A stretch of DNA of 64,000 nt from Clostridium punense. GTDB lineage: Bacteria > Bacillota > Clostridia > Clostridiales > Clostridiaceae. The notes below the pieces were generated by a model. That model was not told the DNA's origin. It ran no database searches and saw nothing but the letters and a program-made list of their open reading frames with translations. Positions 17,488-26,786 of the stretch are shown here, piece by piece. Each line of letters opens with the position of its first letter. Positions within the stretch are counted from its first letter, which is position 1. The stretch is taken from positions 1 to 64,000 of the forward strand of contig NZ_JAGGLL010000006.1 in NCBI RefSeq assembly GCF_017874425.1. Direction: 5' to 3'. Both the position numbers and the translations under genes were made by a program.

Positions 17488-17518
17488 TTTAAACAACCAT
17501 TTCAAACAGTTGTTTAAA
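17488..17518. promoter_or_regulatory. Candidate TetR operator of the MMPL operon
   Basis: TTTAAACAAC, 11 bases, then GTTGTTTAAA: a perfect 10-bp inverted repeat lying just downstream of the promoter at 17531-17559 and 25 bp before the exporter start. The position fits repression by the neighbouring TetR protein. Confidence 0.65.
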
Positions 17519-17530
17519 ACCTCTATTTAA

Positions 17531-17559
17531 ATATTATCATGGTAAAAAATTATAGTCAA
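17531..17559 (-). promoter_or_regulatory. Promoter of the MMPL operon
   Basis: On the minus strand TTGACT (17554-17559) and TAATAT (17531-17536) are 17 bp apart, with a start near 17524 immediately ahead of the palindromic operator. Confidence 0.65.
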
Positions 17560-17731
17560 CGTGAAAATAACATAGTTTAGTAAATTAACAATTATGAAAT
17601 ATTTCACTTTATTATATGAAAAATCTTTATTAGGTTTCTAAATAAATAGCTCATAAAAATCACTAAAAACCTCTATATTTTTATGTACTTTTCTGAGGCA
17701 AAAAAAATTTAAACTTCCTATAAAATAAAAA

Positions 17732-17758
17732 AACAAGGGTAGCTTTCACTCCCTTGTT
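17732..17758 (-). terminator. Terminator overlapping the TetR stop codon
   Basis: On the minus strand AACAAGGG, 11 bases, CCCTTGTT, then TTTTTTATTTT. The first arm overlaps the end of the TetR reading frame. Confidence 0.85.
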
Positions 17759-18368
17759 ATACTGATTTTGTTAATATGCTATTAATAAGTAATTCTATGT
17801 ATTGGTTTAGCTCTTCTTGCCCATTTATATCCATTTCGTTATTCCCTTGTATATAGGTATCTAAAATTACATGGTTCACAACCAAACCTACAATTCCCGA
17901 GAAGATTTGAAGATATTTATATTTTATAAGTTTAACATCCGCTGTTCCTATATTATCCTTTATTATTTCCTCGATGATTTTTCTAATTTCCTCATTATGA
18001 TATATTCTCTGTATTAGGGTAGGATTATAGGTTTTATCTTCTGTACTAATATCTACAATAAGCTCAATTAGCGCAGGAAATTTAAACATAAACTCCAAAA
18101 GATTTTTGCTCCACTGGATTAGCTTTTCTTTAGAAGATAATTCAGTGTTAACCAAAATTCCCTTCTGCATGGTATAAAGCAACTCTGAATAGTAGTTTTC
18201 AACTTCCTTTAAGAGATTATTTTTATTCCCAAAGTGATAGTTTATTGCAGCTACATTTACTCCTGCTTGTTCAGTAAGTTCTCTTATTGTTACTTCTCCC
18301 TTTAGCCCAACTATATCAACAGCTACTTTAAGTATTTTACTTCTTGTATCTAACACTTGGTTACTCAT
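17757..18368 (-). CDS. TetR-family repressor of the MMPL operon
   Basis: The 203-residue protein has an N-terminal TetR helix-turn-helix (TIRELTEQAGVNVAAINYHFGNKNNLLKE at about 27-55, in two stretches) and a variable ligand-binding C-terminus. ATG 18368 is chosen because AGAGGG lies 8 nt upstream; the in-frame TTG two codons earlier is less likely. It is followed by its own terminator and then the MMPL exporter operon, whose palindrome at 17488-17518 it probably binds. The ligand is likely a hydrophobic substrate of the exporter. Confidence 0.8.
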   Translation of the reverse strand: MSNQVLDTRSKILKVAVDIVGLKGEVTIRELTEQAGVNVAAINYHFGNKNNLLKEVENYYSELLYTMQKGILVNTELSSKEKLIQWSKNLLEFMFKFPALIELIVDISTEDKTYNPTLIQRIYHNEEIRKIIEEIIKDNIGTADVKLIKYKYLQIFSGIVGLVVNHVILDTYIQGNNEMDINGQEELNQYIELLINSILTKSV

Positions 18369-18568
18369 CTTCAACCCTCTTTAAACCTTTATAATTTTAT
18401 TTTACTTATTATAGCTTCTCCATATAAATAATTTCTAATATATTAAAACCTTCCTATACCACTAATAAGTTCACTATGCAATAAGTGTACATCTTAGTTT
18501 AATATATCATAAGTTTGTAAAAATCATAAAACTATTCTTTTCAATTTTAAGTGATAGCCCTAACTATT

Positions 18569-19441
18569 CTATGGATTATAATACTTTCTAATCTTTATTA
18601 GGTAATTTTTAGTTTCTGTAGGAAGTTTATAAAAGTCAGCCTCACTTCTAATACCTCTTCTGCTCATATTTCCTGGACCAAAATTATAAGCTGCTAATGC
18701 CATATCAAGCTTGTTATTATGTAGTTTTAGATAATCCTTAATATGCCTTGTTCCTGCATCTATATTTTCCTCTATGTTGTAGGGATCTTTAACTCCATAA
18801 TGCTGCACATTTTCTGGCATAAGCTGCATTAATCCCATAGCCCCTGCAGAAGATTTTGTCCTTGGGTTAAAATCTGATTCTACCTTTATTATAGCCCTAA
18901 TTAGCCCTTCATCTATACCATGTTTTTTTGAAGCTGAACTAATTGCTGCTTCTATTCTTTCTCCCTCTGTTTTATTGCTATAGGTTGCATTTATGTCTTG
19001 TGCTTTACCTAGACTTCTTAAAGTCATCTCATTAATATGTACTCCATCATATTTAGTATTACTATCTATTCCAATTCTATTTGCCTGTTGTTTTTCATTT
19101 AATGCTTTCACTAAGGCTCCTAAGACCATTTGAAATCCACCAGAATCAGAACCTTCTCCCCCACCAAACATCTTAGAGAACATACCCATTTGAAGCATTT
19201 GGGCTAATCCCCCAGCTCCTTCAGTCCCTTGTCCACCTAATAACCCATCAAGCCCCATTCCTCCAAGTCCTAAAGTGTCTAACAAATTATCAGTAGATGA
19301 TTTTTGTAGAGCATTTGCATTAGTAACACCAGTCCCATTATTACTTACGTTAGTATTGCTACCGCTATTAGTATTATTAATGTTTTTTGTATTTCCATTG
19401 TATCTATTAACATTATTATTAAGATTTATATTGTTGCTCAT
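18569..19441 (-). CDS. SLT-type lytic transglycosylase with Asn/Gly-rich N-terminus
   Basis: The C-terminal ~130 residues are a goose-lysozyme/SLT domain that cleaves peptidoglycan: IIKVESDFNP with the catalytic Glu at about 190, GAMGLMQLMP, ENIDAGTRHIKDYL and ALAAYNFGPGN. The first ~45 residues are almost pure Asn/Thr/Gly/Ser, and residues 50-100 are Gly/Leu/Met-rich (LGLGGMGLDGLLGGQG). There is no signal peptide, so export must use another route or the protein acts on lysis. The start follows AGGAGAAAAATT. It is a single gene in a leftward run with a LURP-one-like protein. Confidence 0.85.
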   Translation of the reverse strand: MSNNINLNNNVNRYNGNTKNINNTNSGSNTNVSNNGTGVTNANALQKSSTDNLLDTLGLGGMGLDGLLGGQGTEGAGGLAQMLQMGMFSKMFGGGEGSDSGGFQMVLGALVKALNEKQQANRIGIDSNTKYDGVHINEMTLRSLGKAQDINATYSNKTEGERIEAAISSASKKHGIDEGLIRAIIKVESDFNPRTKSSAGAMGLMQLMPENVQHYGVKDPYNIEENIDAGTRHIKDYLKLHNNKLDMALAAYNFGPGNMSRRGIRSEADFYKLPTETKNYLIKIRKYYNP

Positions 19442-19711
19442 AATTTTTCTCCTATAATAAAATTTTATAATATTTATTTTTAAATGAATTTAGTGAAAAG
19501 AGCTTATTATGTATATGTTAAGTTTAAGCTCATTTTATAACCCTTAAAGCTAAATTTAACTCTTTAATTGTTTTAACCTGTAAAAGGAAAAGAATCTAAT
19601 TTTTCATAGATATTTTATTTAGTATTAATTTTGATTTCCATATTAATATAACTTCTAACTTTAATATTAAAACTCTCCTATATAAATTATATTAGAAATC
19701 TCAGGAAAAAT

Positions 19712-19743
19712 ATAGAGCTAATATTTTCTAATATAAGCTCTAT
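19712..19743 (-). terminator. Terminator of the LURP-one-like gene
   Basis: ATAGAGCT-A-ATATT and its near-complement AATAT-A-AGCTCTAT form a long stem; on the minus strand ATTTTTCC follows. Confidence 0.8.
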
Positions 19744-19752
19744 GCTGATAGC

Positions 19753-20241
19753 TTAGTTATTATTTCTATTATTATCGTGTAGTACTTGGTCAATAACAAT
19801 ACATAGAGCAAGAATAAAGGCATGATTTTCACTTTCATCTATGTCTACAGTGTAACTATCTCTAATAGCTAACCATTTTTTACTTACCTCCGCAACCATA
19901 GTCCCATTCTTATAAATTTCAAAGTTATGAGCAAGGATATTTCCACAAACTTCGAAGGTTCCTAAGGAACTATCTATATCAAACTTTTGAGAAAATAGAG
20001 TAAACTGTTTCTTTACTCTAGCTACTTCTTGTCCGTATAAATCAATATAGTATTCTGGTAAAAAAGCAAACACCTTTTGTCTTATATTAATAACCTCTTG
20101 TCCTTGACAATCGTATAGCTTTAGCTTATCCCCTATGGAAAATACCTTGCCTTTTACAAAATATACTTCTCTTCCTGTATAATCCTTAATACTAAAGTCA
20201 TCTCCAAAAGCAAAAATCTTTTGATTTATAACATATCTCAT
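19753..20241 (-). CDS. LURP-one-related (YxjI-like) beta-barrel protein
   Basis: The 162-residue protein consists of short repeated beta hairpins, KIFAFGDDFSIKDYTGREVYFVKG, KVFSIGDKLKLYDCQGQEVINIRQ and FAFLPEYYIDLYGQEVARVKK (each given here in part), then a final TYTVDI-type strand and helix. This is the LURP-one/Tubby-like barrel fold of YxjI-type proteins, whose biochemical role is not established. ATG 20241 has AAAGGGGTG upstream; the longer frame to 20274 places that site inside the gene. It lies between the transglycosylase and the seven-repeat protein, all leftward, and ends at its own terminator. Confidence 0.7.
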   Translation of the reverse strand: MRYVINQKIFAFGDDFSIKDYTGREVYFVKGKVFSIGDKLKLYDCQGQEVINIRQKVFAFLPEYYIDLYGQEVARVKKQFTLFSQKFDIDSSLGTFEVCGNILAHNFEIYKNGTMVAEVSKKWLAIRDSYTVDIDESENHAFILALCIVIDQVLHDNNRNNN

Positions 20242-20334
20242 ACCCTTCACCCCTTTTTCTATCTTTAAGCCCATTAAGGATTCTAAACTTAAACTATGAC
20301 TTTTAAATACTTTAAATTTGTTTTTTGCAAAATA

Positions 20335-22344
20335 TTACTCATTAACCTCAATTTCCACCATATTATAATCCTCATAGGAGAGCTTACTAAAGCTGCTTTT
20401 GCATAAAGCTAATAGCTTATAATAACCTCTAGTAAAAGGAATAAAGGTGTAGTAATTCTTTTTGCTATATTTTTGTATAACCTTCCATTCTCCTCGTTCC
20501 ATCAGATAGAATTCATATACTATGTCTTTTCCACCCTCACAACCCACTGTGAAATTTACAGCTTCATTGCACTTAAAGCTTTCATTTTCTGTAGTTATTT
20601 TGCAATTTGTTATAGGTGGTGCCTCTGCTACTATAAACTTAACTACCTTTTTAGCATCATAGTTTTTAGTGCTGGTAATATTTCTTGCATATATTTCAAT
20701 TTCATATTCTCCTGGACATTTTGGAACTAGCTTAAACCTCTTCTCTTTAGAAAACTCTGTTTCCTCAACCTCATGACCATTTATTTTAACCTTGTATTGC
20801 ATCAAAGTACTTTTAGTATTCTCTGCAATGGCTTCTATTTCAAAAGGGTCTCCTACAAGATAAAGCTTCTTATTTTGAGTTAAAACGTAATCTACTCTTG
20901 CTGGCACATATTCTCTGCATTGAATGTATACTACTGAATGCACATCATACTCCCGCTTGGATCTTCTGTCCTTAACCCTTACTTCTAACTTATACTCCCC
21001 TACTTCTTCAGGGGTGAAGTCTACCCAATCGTACTCACTATATTCCAGTTTATCAATGACCTCTTCATCCTTTGTTACTATAAACTCATACATGAGCTCT
21101 AGTCCACCCTTAGCTGCCACTTTTATATTCACAGGTTCATTTATAAGCAAATCCTTCTTTTTATCTAGTATTATGTCCTCTATAGACACGTTTTCTACAT
21201 AATCTTCTTCTATGGTAAACTCCATGCTACTCTTAGCTTCAAATTCCTCTGGAAAGCTTTCATCCTTAACTAAAAGTTCAATAAGATATTTTCCAGACTT
21301 TTTAGGCGTCCAAACACAAGTATTTTCCTTTTGATACTCTGAAGTATAAGGATCGTTACCGTCTACTCTAAATTTATAGCGAAGATTCTTTCCCCCTATA
21401 GCTATACCTTTAAGCACTACAGAGGTGTTTTCAACCTGAGGAGAGCTTAAGTCTGAGGTAATACTTATAATTTTCACTGGCCTATACAATTCTACCTTAT
21501 AATGCATTAAGGCTCTATCGTCATAAAGCTTTTGTGAATACATATCTTTTGCCACGCATAGAAGTTTATAGTTTCCTGGTTGCTTTTCTGAAAAGCTTAC
21601 TAATCGTTTTGTTGAAAAGTCCTGTACTGTTTCTGCCTTTCCATCCTCTTGAAGCCTTATGAATTTATAAAGTATAGTTCTGCTGTCATCAAAGGCTGCT
21701 TCCACCTCAAAGGTGAGCTCTTCCCCAACTAGAACGTCCTCACAAAGACATTTAAAGTTCCTAATTTCTACTTCCTCCACAGGCAATACCTTAAACTTTT
21801 CTGAGGCAAAATCATCAAAGATATTAGGAGAGTTTTCCTTCTTGCACTCCACTAAAACTTCAAAATCTCCCTCCAACTTAGCGGCATAGCTTAAAGTGTT
21901 CTCTATAGAGTAATCCTTAATTAAGTGCCATCTTGCTTCTTCTTTAATCCAATACCTATACATCACTGGGAGAGTATTGGGCTCAACAGTTACATTAATC
22001 TTTTGTCCTATCTTTGCCTCTGCTTTATCTAGAGATATGTATTTAATTAATTTCTCTTCAATGGTTCCAATTATAAAATCTATCTTAGAAGTATAATCAT
22101 GGGACTTTTTACTGCCTTCTCTTTTAGCATGTACCATTATCATATACTTTCCATCTTCCTTAGGCGTCCAAAGGGCATAGCTATCCTTATGAAAATCCTT
22201 AAGCGTGCTCCACTTACCATCACTGCCAATTAAAAATTTATATAATAACCCATCTTCTATTTTATTTTCAATGGATATCTTAATTTCTTTATTCTTTTCT
22301 TGAGGACTTTCTAAACTTGTAACAATATTCATCTCATTCATTAC
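20335..22344 (-). CDS. Protein of seven tandem triple-tyrosine (Y_Y_Y-like) beta domains
   Basis: The 669-residue protein is seven units of about 95 residues, each ending in a strand pattern such as LYKFLIGSDGKW...LKDFHKDSYALWTPKEDGKYMIMVHAK...YDDRA. The conserved YKF/YRY, W-x-(L/V)-hydrophobic, F/W-x-P, G-x-Y and YD positions match the triple-tyrosine domain known from sensor proteins. There is no signal peptide or membrane helix, so it is probably cytosolic; ligand and role are unknown. ATG 22344 is preceded by AGGAGG; upstream frame is unlikely to be translated. Ribosome-binding strength and intact repeats suggest a real, expressed protein. Confidence 0.7.
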   Translation of the reverse strand, partial: VMNEMNIVTSLESPQEKNKEIKISIENKIEDGLLYKFLIGSDGKWSTLKDFHKDSYALWTPKEDGKYMIMVHAKREGSKKSHDYTSKIDFIIGTIEEKLIKYISLDKAEAKIGQKINVTVEPNTLPVMYRYWIKEEARWHLIKDYSIENTLSYAAKLEGDFEVLVECKKENSPNIFDDFASEKFKVLPVEEVEIRNFKCLCEDVLVGEELTFEVEAAFDDSRTILYKFIRLQEDGKAETVQDFSTKRLVSFSEKQPGNYKLLCVAKDMYSQKLYDDRALMHYKVELYRPVKIISITSDLSSPQVENTSVVLKGIAIGGKNLRYKFRVDGNDPYTSEYQKENTCVWTPKKSGKYLIELLVKDESFPEEFEAKSSMEFTIEEDYVENVSIEDIILDKKKDLLINEPVNIKVAAKGGLELMYEFIVTKDEEVIDKLEYSEYDWVDFTPEEVGEYKLEVRVKDRRSKREYDVHSVVYIQCREYVPARVDYVLTQNKKLYLVGDPFEIEAIAENTKSTLMQYKVKINGHEVEETEFSKEKRFKLVPKCPGEYEIEIYARNITSTKNYDAKKVVKFIVAEAPPITNCKITTENESFKCNEAVNFTVGCEGGKDIVYEFYLMERGEWKVIQKYSKKNYYTFIPFTRGYYKLLALCKSSFSKLSYEDYNMVEIEVNE

Positions 22345-22562
22345 CCATATTCCTCCTAAAGTTCTCAAAACTACGTAATCCATAGCAATAATTATATTAT
22401 ACTATAATTCCATAATATGTAACAACAAAATACTGGTTTTTCTTTATTTTTTGTGAATTATGACTAAACTTTATGGTATTGCTTTTAAGATGAAATTATA
22501 GTTAATAAATGGCTGAATAATCTTAAACTTGTGCTTCCCTATATCATAACTATAAAAAAAGC

Positions 22563-22592
22563 AAAGCGCCAAGGGTATACTCTTAGCGCTTT
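22563..22592 (-). terminator. Terminator of the chemosensory/HD-GYP run
   Basis: On the minus strand a nested stem (AAAGCGC, AAG, GTATAC, CTT, GCGCTTT with single mismatches) is followed by GCTTTTTTTATAG. It overlaps the HD-GYP stop codon. Confidence 0.9.
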
Positions 22593-23613
22593 AAATAAAC
22601 TTAACAATATTGATATTTTTCGCCTCTGATAGTTCAATAAATTCTGCATCCACACTAATTATGGGGTTGGTTATATTATTTAAAGGAACATAAACAATTT
22701 CCCCAATTTTATCGTTACTTAGTAATACTTTACTTCCAACAAGCAATCCAGATAGATTATCCATAAATGTTTTTAAGATATTCATATCAAAAATTCTTAT
22801 TCCAATGGTTTGAAGGAATTGAAAAGCCTCAAAAGGATTATCCCCTTTCTTATACACTCTTTCTGAAGTTAATGCATCATATACATCACATAGAGATATA
22901 ATTTGTGCAAACTTAGATATTTCTTTCCCTTTGAGTCCGTATGGATATCCTGATCCGTCCTGTCTTTCATGATGCATAAGAATAGAGCTTTTAACTTCCT
23001 CAGTTATTTCATGGGTTTCTCTAACAATGTCATATCCATATACCGAGTGTTTTTTTATAATCTCAAACTCATCCTCTTTTAACTTTCCAGGTTTATTTAA
23101 TATGTCAATTGGAATCTTAGTTTTTCCAATATCATGGAGCAAACCTGCCTGTATTAAACTATATGTATCTCTCTTTGAGAAATCATGCCAAGAAGCATTC
23201 AGCCAACAATAAAATCCCACATTTATACTATGGTTATAAGTATATTCATCTGCACTTTTTATGGCTGTCAATAACCTTACTATATTATTATAATTGGTTT
23301 CCTCTTTCATACTTTGTACTATATTATTAATACTATTGGGTCTAAACTTTTCTCCTTTAGCTATATCATTAAACACATTCTTAAAATCTAGAACATTAGC
23401 TTTATACTTACTTTTTAGCTTTTCATAACCTGCATCCTGTTGATGCTTATATACCCATATATGATTTACATTGAAGCTTTTAAGTTTGTATATTATATAA
23501 TTGTTTATCCTTGTATTTTTAACTACTAATTTAGAACCATAGGGTGCAACAATATCCTCAGCTACTATTTCCCCTTCATTACATTCTAATAGGTTAATTT
23601 TTGTTTTTCTCAT
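22591..23613 (-). CDS. HD-GYP domain protein, likely cyclic-di-GMP phosphodiesterase
   Basis: The 340-residue protein has the metal-binding HD motif in LLHDIGKTKIP at about 160-170, a downstream HSVYGYDIV His, and the HHERQDGSGYP segment at about 210-220 that defines HD-GYP enzymes, which hydrolyse cyclic-di-GMP. The first ~110 residues resemble the DUF3391-type N-terminus of such proteins (VAPYGSKLVVKN). ATG 23613 with GGGGGT upstream is preferred to the TTG at 23625. It is the last gene of the leftward chemosensory cluster, after a lone response regulator, so the cluster probably sets cyclic-di-GMP level. Confidence 0.85.
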   Translation of the reverse strand: MRKTKINLLECNEGEIVAEDIVAPYGSKLVVKNTRINNYIIYKLKSFNVNHIWVYKHQQDAGYEKLKSKYKANVLDFKNVFNDIAKGEKFRPNSINNIVQSMKEETNYNNIVRLLTAIKSADEYTYNHSINVGFYCWLNASWHDFSKRDTYSLIQAGLLHDIGKTKIPIDILNKPGKLKEDEFEIIKKHSVYGYDIVRETHEITEEVKSSILMHHERQDGSGYPYGLKGKEISKFAQIISLCDVYDALTSERVYKKGDNPFEAFQFLQTIGIRIFDMNILKTFMDNLSGLLVGSKVLLSNDKIGEIVYVPLNNITNPIISVDAEFIELSEAKNINIVKFI

Positions 23614-23703
23614 TTCAACCCCCAATGATTTAAAACTACAATAGCTATGAATAATAGCTATTATACCTATTTATCTTTTGTATCAAATTTAAAACTCTAC
23701 CTT

Positions 23704-24096
23704 TTATAATAAACTTAATTGTTCCATAGCACTAATTAAACTACTTGTTTCAATTGGCTTTTCTACATACATTTCATTTTTTGTTTCTAAAGCAGCTGAA
23801 ACGTATTCTGTATTTCCTAAAGCTGTTAATACGATGATTTTCACCTTGCTACTACTTTCTACTTTTCTTTGTCTTTCTATATCCCTAATTGCTCTTAAAG
23901 CTTTAATACCATCAACTTTAGGCATCATTACATCAAGGCATATTAAATCATAGGGTTCTCCTAAGTCTAGTGCCATATCAAAGGCCTCAACTGCTTCTAT
24001 TCCATCTACCGTTAAATCGCATTGTCCATAGGCTGAAAGAAGCTTGAACATTAACTTTCTACTCACTAAGTCATCTTCAGCTATTAAAATCTTCAA
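23704..24096 (-). CDS. Single-domain response regulator
   Basis: A 130-residue CheY-like receiver: the acidic pair in KILIAEDDLVSRK at about 7-8, the phosphorylated Asp in LICLDVMMPKVDG at about 56, Thr in IIVLTALG and Lys in MYVEKPIE. It has no output domain. The start is TTG 24096 with AGGAGG about 7 nt upstream. It follows the hybrid kinase by 32 bp and precedes the HD-GYP gene, so it probably takes phosphate from the kinase and may act through the HD-GYP protein. Confidence 0.85.
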   Translation of the reverse strand: MKILIAEDDLVSRKLMFKLLSAYGQCDLTVDGIEAVEAFDMALDLGEPYDLICLDVMMPKVDGIKALRAIRDIERQRKVESSSKVKIIVLTALGNTEYVSAALETKNEMYVEKPIETSSLISAMEQLSLL

Positions 24097-24128
24097 ATCT
24101 ATACCTCCTAAAACATATAAGTTATAGC

Positions 24129-26741
24129 TTACATTATAAGAGCCTTTTCTAATTCATAGTAAAGCTTCTTTACTTCCTCTAAATCTCCTCTTCTTGCTGC
24201 TAGTTGTAATCTAAAGGCAAGTGTTTTTATGTTAGCTTTCCCCAACTTCTGTGATACTTCTTTAATATCATGGGCATTTCGTTCTACTAATGGCAAATTT
24301 TCTAGTTGAAGGGCACTCCTTAAATTTTTACTATACTCCTTCATGGTATTAAAACTATAGTTAAAGCTCTCTAGATCTTCTTTTTTACCACAATTTGTAT
24401 TACTCTTTTTACCGTAAATAACTTTATCTAAAGTTTCATATAAGGTACCTATACTTACGGGTTTTGGGATATAACTATCAGCCCCCATAGCTATAAACTT
24501 TTCTCTATCACCTTCAAGAGCATGGGCAGTAAGTGCAATAATAGGAATATTACTATTTAAGTCCTTACCTTTACTTCTTATAATTGAAGTTGCCTCGGCA
24601 CCATCCATTTCTGGCATTTGTATATCCATTAATATCACATCAAAGCTTTGTTCCTTTAATACATTAATGGCTTCTACACCATTGTTAGCTGTGGTAACCT
24701 GATGACCTAACCGCTGTAGCATCATTTTTGTTACCAATTGATTAGTTTTATCATCTTCCACTAACAAAACTTTAAGTATTTTATCGTTTATTAGATTAAT
24801 ATCTTTACATTTTTCTTCTTTTAAACCCGCCTGTGACACTTGTAATTTTATGGTGAAGTGGAAACTTGTTCCAACCCCAACCTGACTTTCAACTCCAATG
24901 GTTCCATTCATGATTTCAACTAGTCGCTTAGTTATAATTAACCCTAGTCCAGTTCCTCCATGCTTTCTTGTTATAGAGCTGTCAATTTGGCTAAAATCCT
25001 TAAAAAGCTTGCTCATATCTTCTTTAGAAATTCCGATTCCAGTATCTAAAACCTCAAACTCTAACTCTACATTATCATTACTTTTTGAAGTATTCCTTAT
25101 ATTAACGCTAATTTTTCCCGTTTCTGTGAATTTCACTGCATTGCCTATTAAATTATTTAAAATTTGTTGAATTCTACTCGAATCTCCCTTTAAATTCAGT
25201 GGAACTTTATTCCTAAAGCAATAGCTTAAAGCTACCCCCTTCTCCTTTGCATTTACTCTATGAACTTTTATAATGTTTTCTATTAGCTCTCTTAAATTAA
25301 AATCTACTGTCCTCATTAAAAGCTTTCCGGCCTCAATTTTTGAAAAGTCTAATACATCATTAATTATACTTAACAGTGAATCTGCTGATTTTTTTATAAG
25401 ATCTAGGTTTTCCTTTTGATCCTCATCTAACTGCGAGTGTAAAGTTAAATCTATTAATCCCATAATACCATTAAGAGGAGTTCTTATTTCATGGCTCATA
25501 TTTGCTAAAAATGAGCTTTTGGCACGATTGGCCTCCTCAGCAGCTTCCTTAGCCTTTTGTAAAACTTCCTGCGATTCTTTTATTTTAGTTATATCGGAAA
25601 ACATTGTAGCACAATATCCTTTTTCAGGAGTATATAAAGATATTGAAAACCATTTATTTAACCTTGAAAAATATACTTCATTAACTTTTATTGATTCTCC
25701 CGTTAATGCAACTTTCCCACATAATTGTAACCAATCATTATTCTTATTTTCTAAATTATTATGAAACTGGCTAGCTCTTTTCCCTATAAAATCCTCACTT
25801 TTTATATCCATCATATTCCTAAACATCTCATTTGCCTCTAAAATTATACTATCCACTGCCTTGTTTTCTGAGTCAAATAATATCTTACTATAGGCAAAGG
25901 CATCTACCATGTTCTTAAATAAAGCTTGATATTTATGTATGCTTTTATTTAAATCTTCTTCAGATTTTTTTCTTTCTCTACAATCCCGAACAGTGGAGAG
26001 CAAAACTTTTTTTCCTTGAAGATAAAATATATGCTTCTTTACTTCAACCGGAACCTTACTACCATCCTTTGCATAGGTTATGCGGTGGAAAGTTCTACAA
26101 GTGTCACTTAATACTCCATCAATCATCTTTTTCGCATCTGGCATATTTTTTACCCCTTCAAGGTCCAAGGGACTCATACTTAAGAGTTCCTCCCTGCTAT
26201 ATCCCCATAAACTTATAGCCTCTTCGTTTACCTCTATAAACTTTCCTAAAGATTCTCCATCTGGTAACTCTTGAGCTAATATTGCATCCATTGTGTTATT
26301 AAATAAAGCTTTGTATTTTTCTTCACTTTCTTTAAGTTTTTTCTCTCCTACTTTTTTGCCAGTTATATCTTCACCTATTACTATAATTCCTATTATGTTT
26401 TCATCCTTTTTTATGGCCTTCCCTTTAAATCTGCAATGCCTAATTTCACCTTTTTTATGAACTATTGCTACTTCACTAACCACTTCCGACCCATATTTCA
26501 ATCTGTGTTTTATTGACTCTTTGACTTTTTCTATATCTTCTGTATGAACATAATCCAGAACAGTAGTATCTATCATTTCTTCAGGTGTAAATCCAAAAAA
26601 GTCTCTGCATCTAGAATTTGCAAAGTTTATAACCCCCTGATGATCATAAATTAAGATAGCTTCACTCATGTTATCAATAATTTCTACAAACTTACAGTAT
26701 TGTTTTTTTGAGCTTTCACAAAAAATATTTAACCTTTCCAA
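24129..26741 (-). CDS. Hybrid sensor histidine kinase (PAS-PAS-PAS-HisKA-HATPase-REC-HPt)
   Basis: The 870-residue protein has three PAS domains (about 15-130, 140-260, 270-390), a coiled-coil, the HisKA phospho-acceptor in NMSHEIRTPLNGIMGL at about 420, and a HATPase with DTGIGISKEDM and GGTGLGLIITKRLVEIM. A receiver follows (VILMDIQMPEMDG, Asp near 710), then a C-terminal HPt-like helix bundle with NAHDIKEVSQKLG, His near 824. No membrane helix is seen, so it senses cytoplasmic signals. The start is TTG 26741 after AGGTGAGG. Its place between cheB and a lone receiver suggests a phosphorelay tied to the chemosensory system. Confidence 0.9.
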   Translation of the reverse strand: MERLNIFCESSKKQYCKFVEIIDNMSEAILIYDHQGVINFANSRCRDFFGFTPEEMIDTTVLDYVHTEDIEKVKESIKHRLKYGSEVVSEVAIVHKKGEIRHCRFKGKAIKKDENIIGIIVIGEDITGKKVGEKKLKESEEKYKALFNNTMDAILAQELPDGESLGKFIEVNEEAISLWGYSREELLSMSPLDLEGVKNMPDAKKMIDGVLSDTCRTFHRITYAKDGSKVPVEVKKHIFYLQGKKVLLSTVRDCRERKKSEEDLNKSIHKYQALFKNMVDAFAYSKILFDSENKAVDSIILEANEMFRNMMDIKSEDFIGKRASQFHNNLENKNNDWLQLCGKVALTGESIKVNEVYFSRLNKWFSISLYTPEKGYCATMFSDITKIKESQEVLQKAKEAAEEANRAKSSFLANMSHEIRTPLNGIMGLIDLTLHSQLDEDQKENLDLIKKSADSLLSIINDVLDFSKIEAGKLLMRTVDFNLRELIENIIKVHRVNAKEKGVALSYCFRNKVPLNLKGDSSRIQQILNNLIGNAVKFTETGKISVNIRNTSKSNDNVELEFEVLDTGIGISKEDMSKLFKDFSQIDSSITRKHGGTGLGLIITKRLVEIMNGTIGVESQVGVGTSFHFTIKLQVSQAGLKEEKCKDINLINDKILKVLLVEDDKTNQLVTKMMLQRLGHQVTTANNGVEAINVLKEQSFDVILMDIQMPEMDGAEATSIIRSKGKDLNSNIPIIALTAHALEGDREKFIAMGADSYIPKPVSIGTLYETLDKVIYGKKSNTNCGKKEDLESFNYSFNTMKEYSKNLRSALQLENLPLVERNAHDIKEVSQKLGKANIKTLAFRLQLAARRGDLEEVKKLYYELEKALIM

Positions 26742-26786
26742 ATAAGCCTCACCTCTTTTGAACTATTAACTTGATTAGATTATCCC

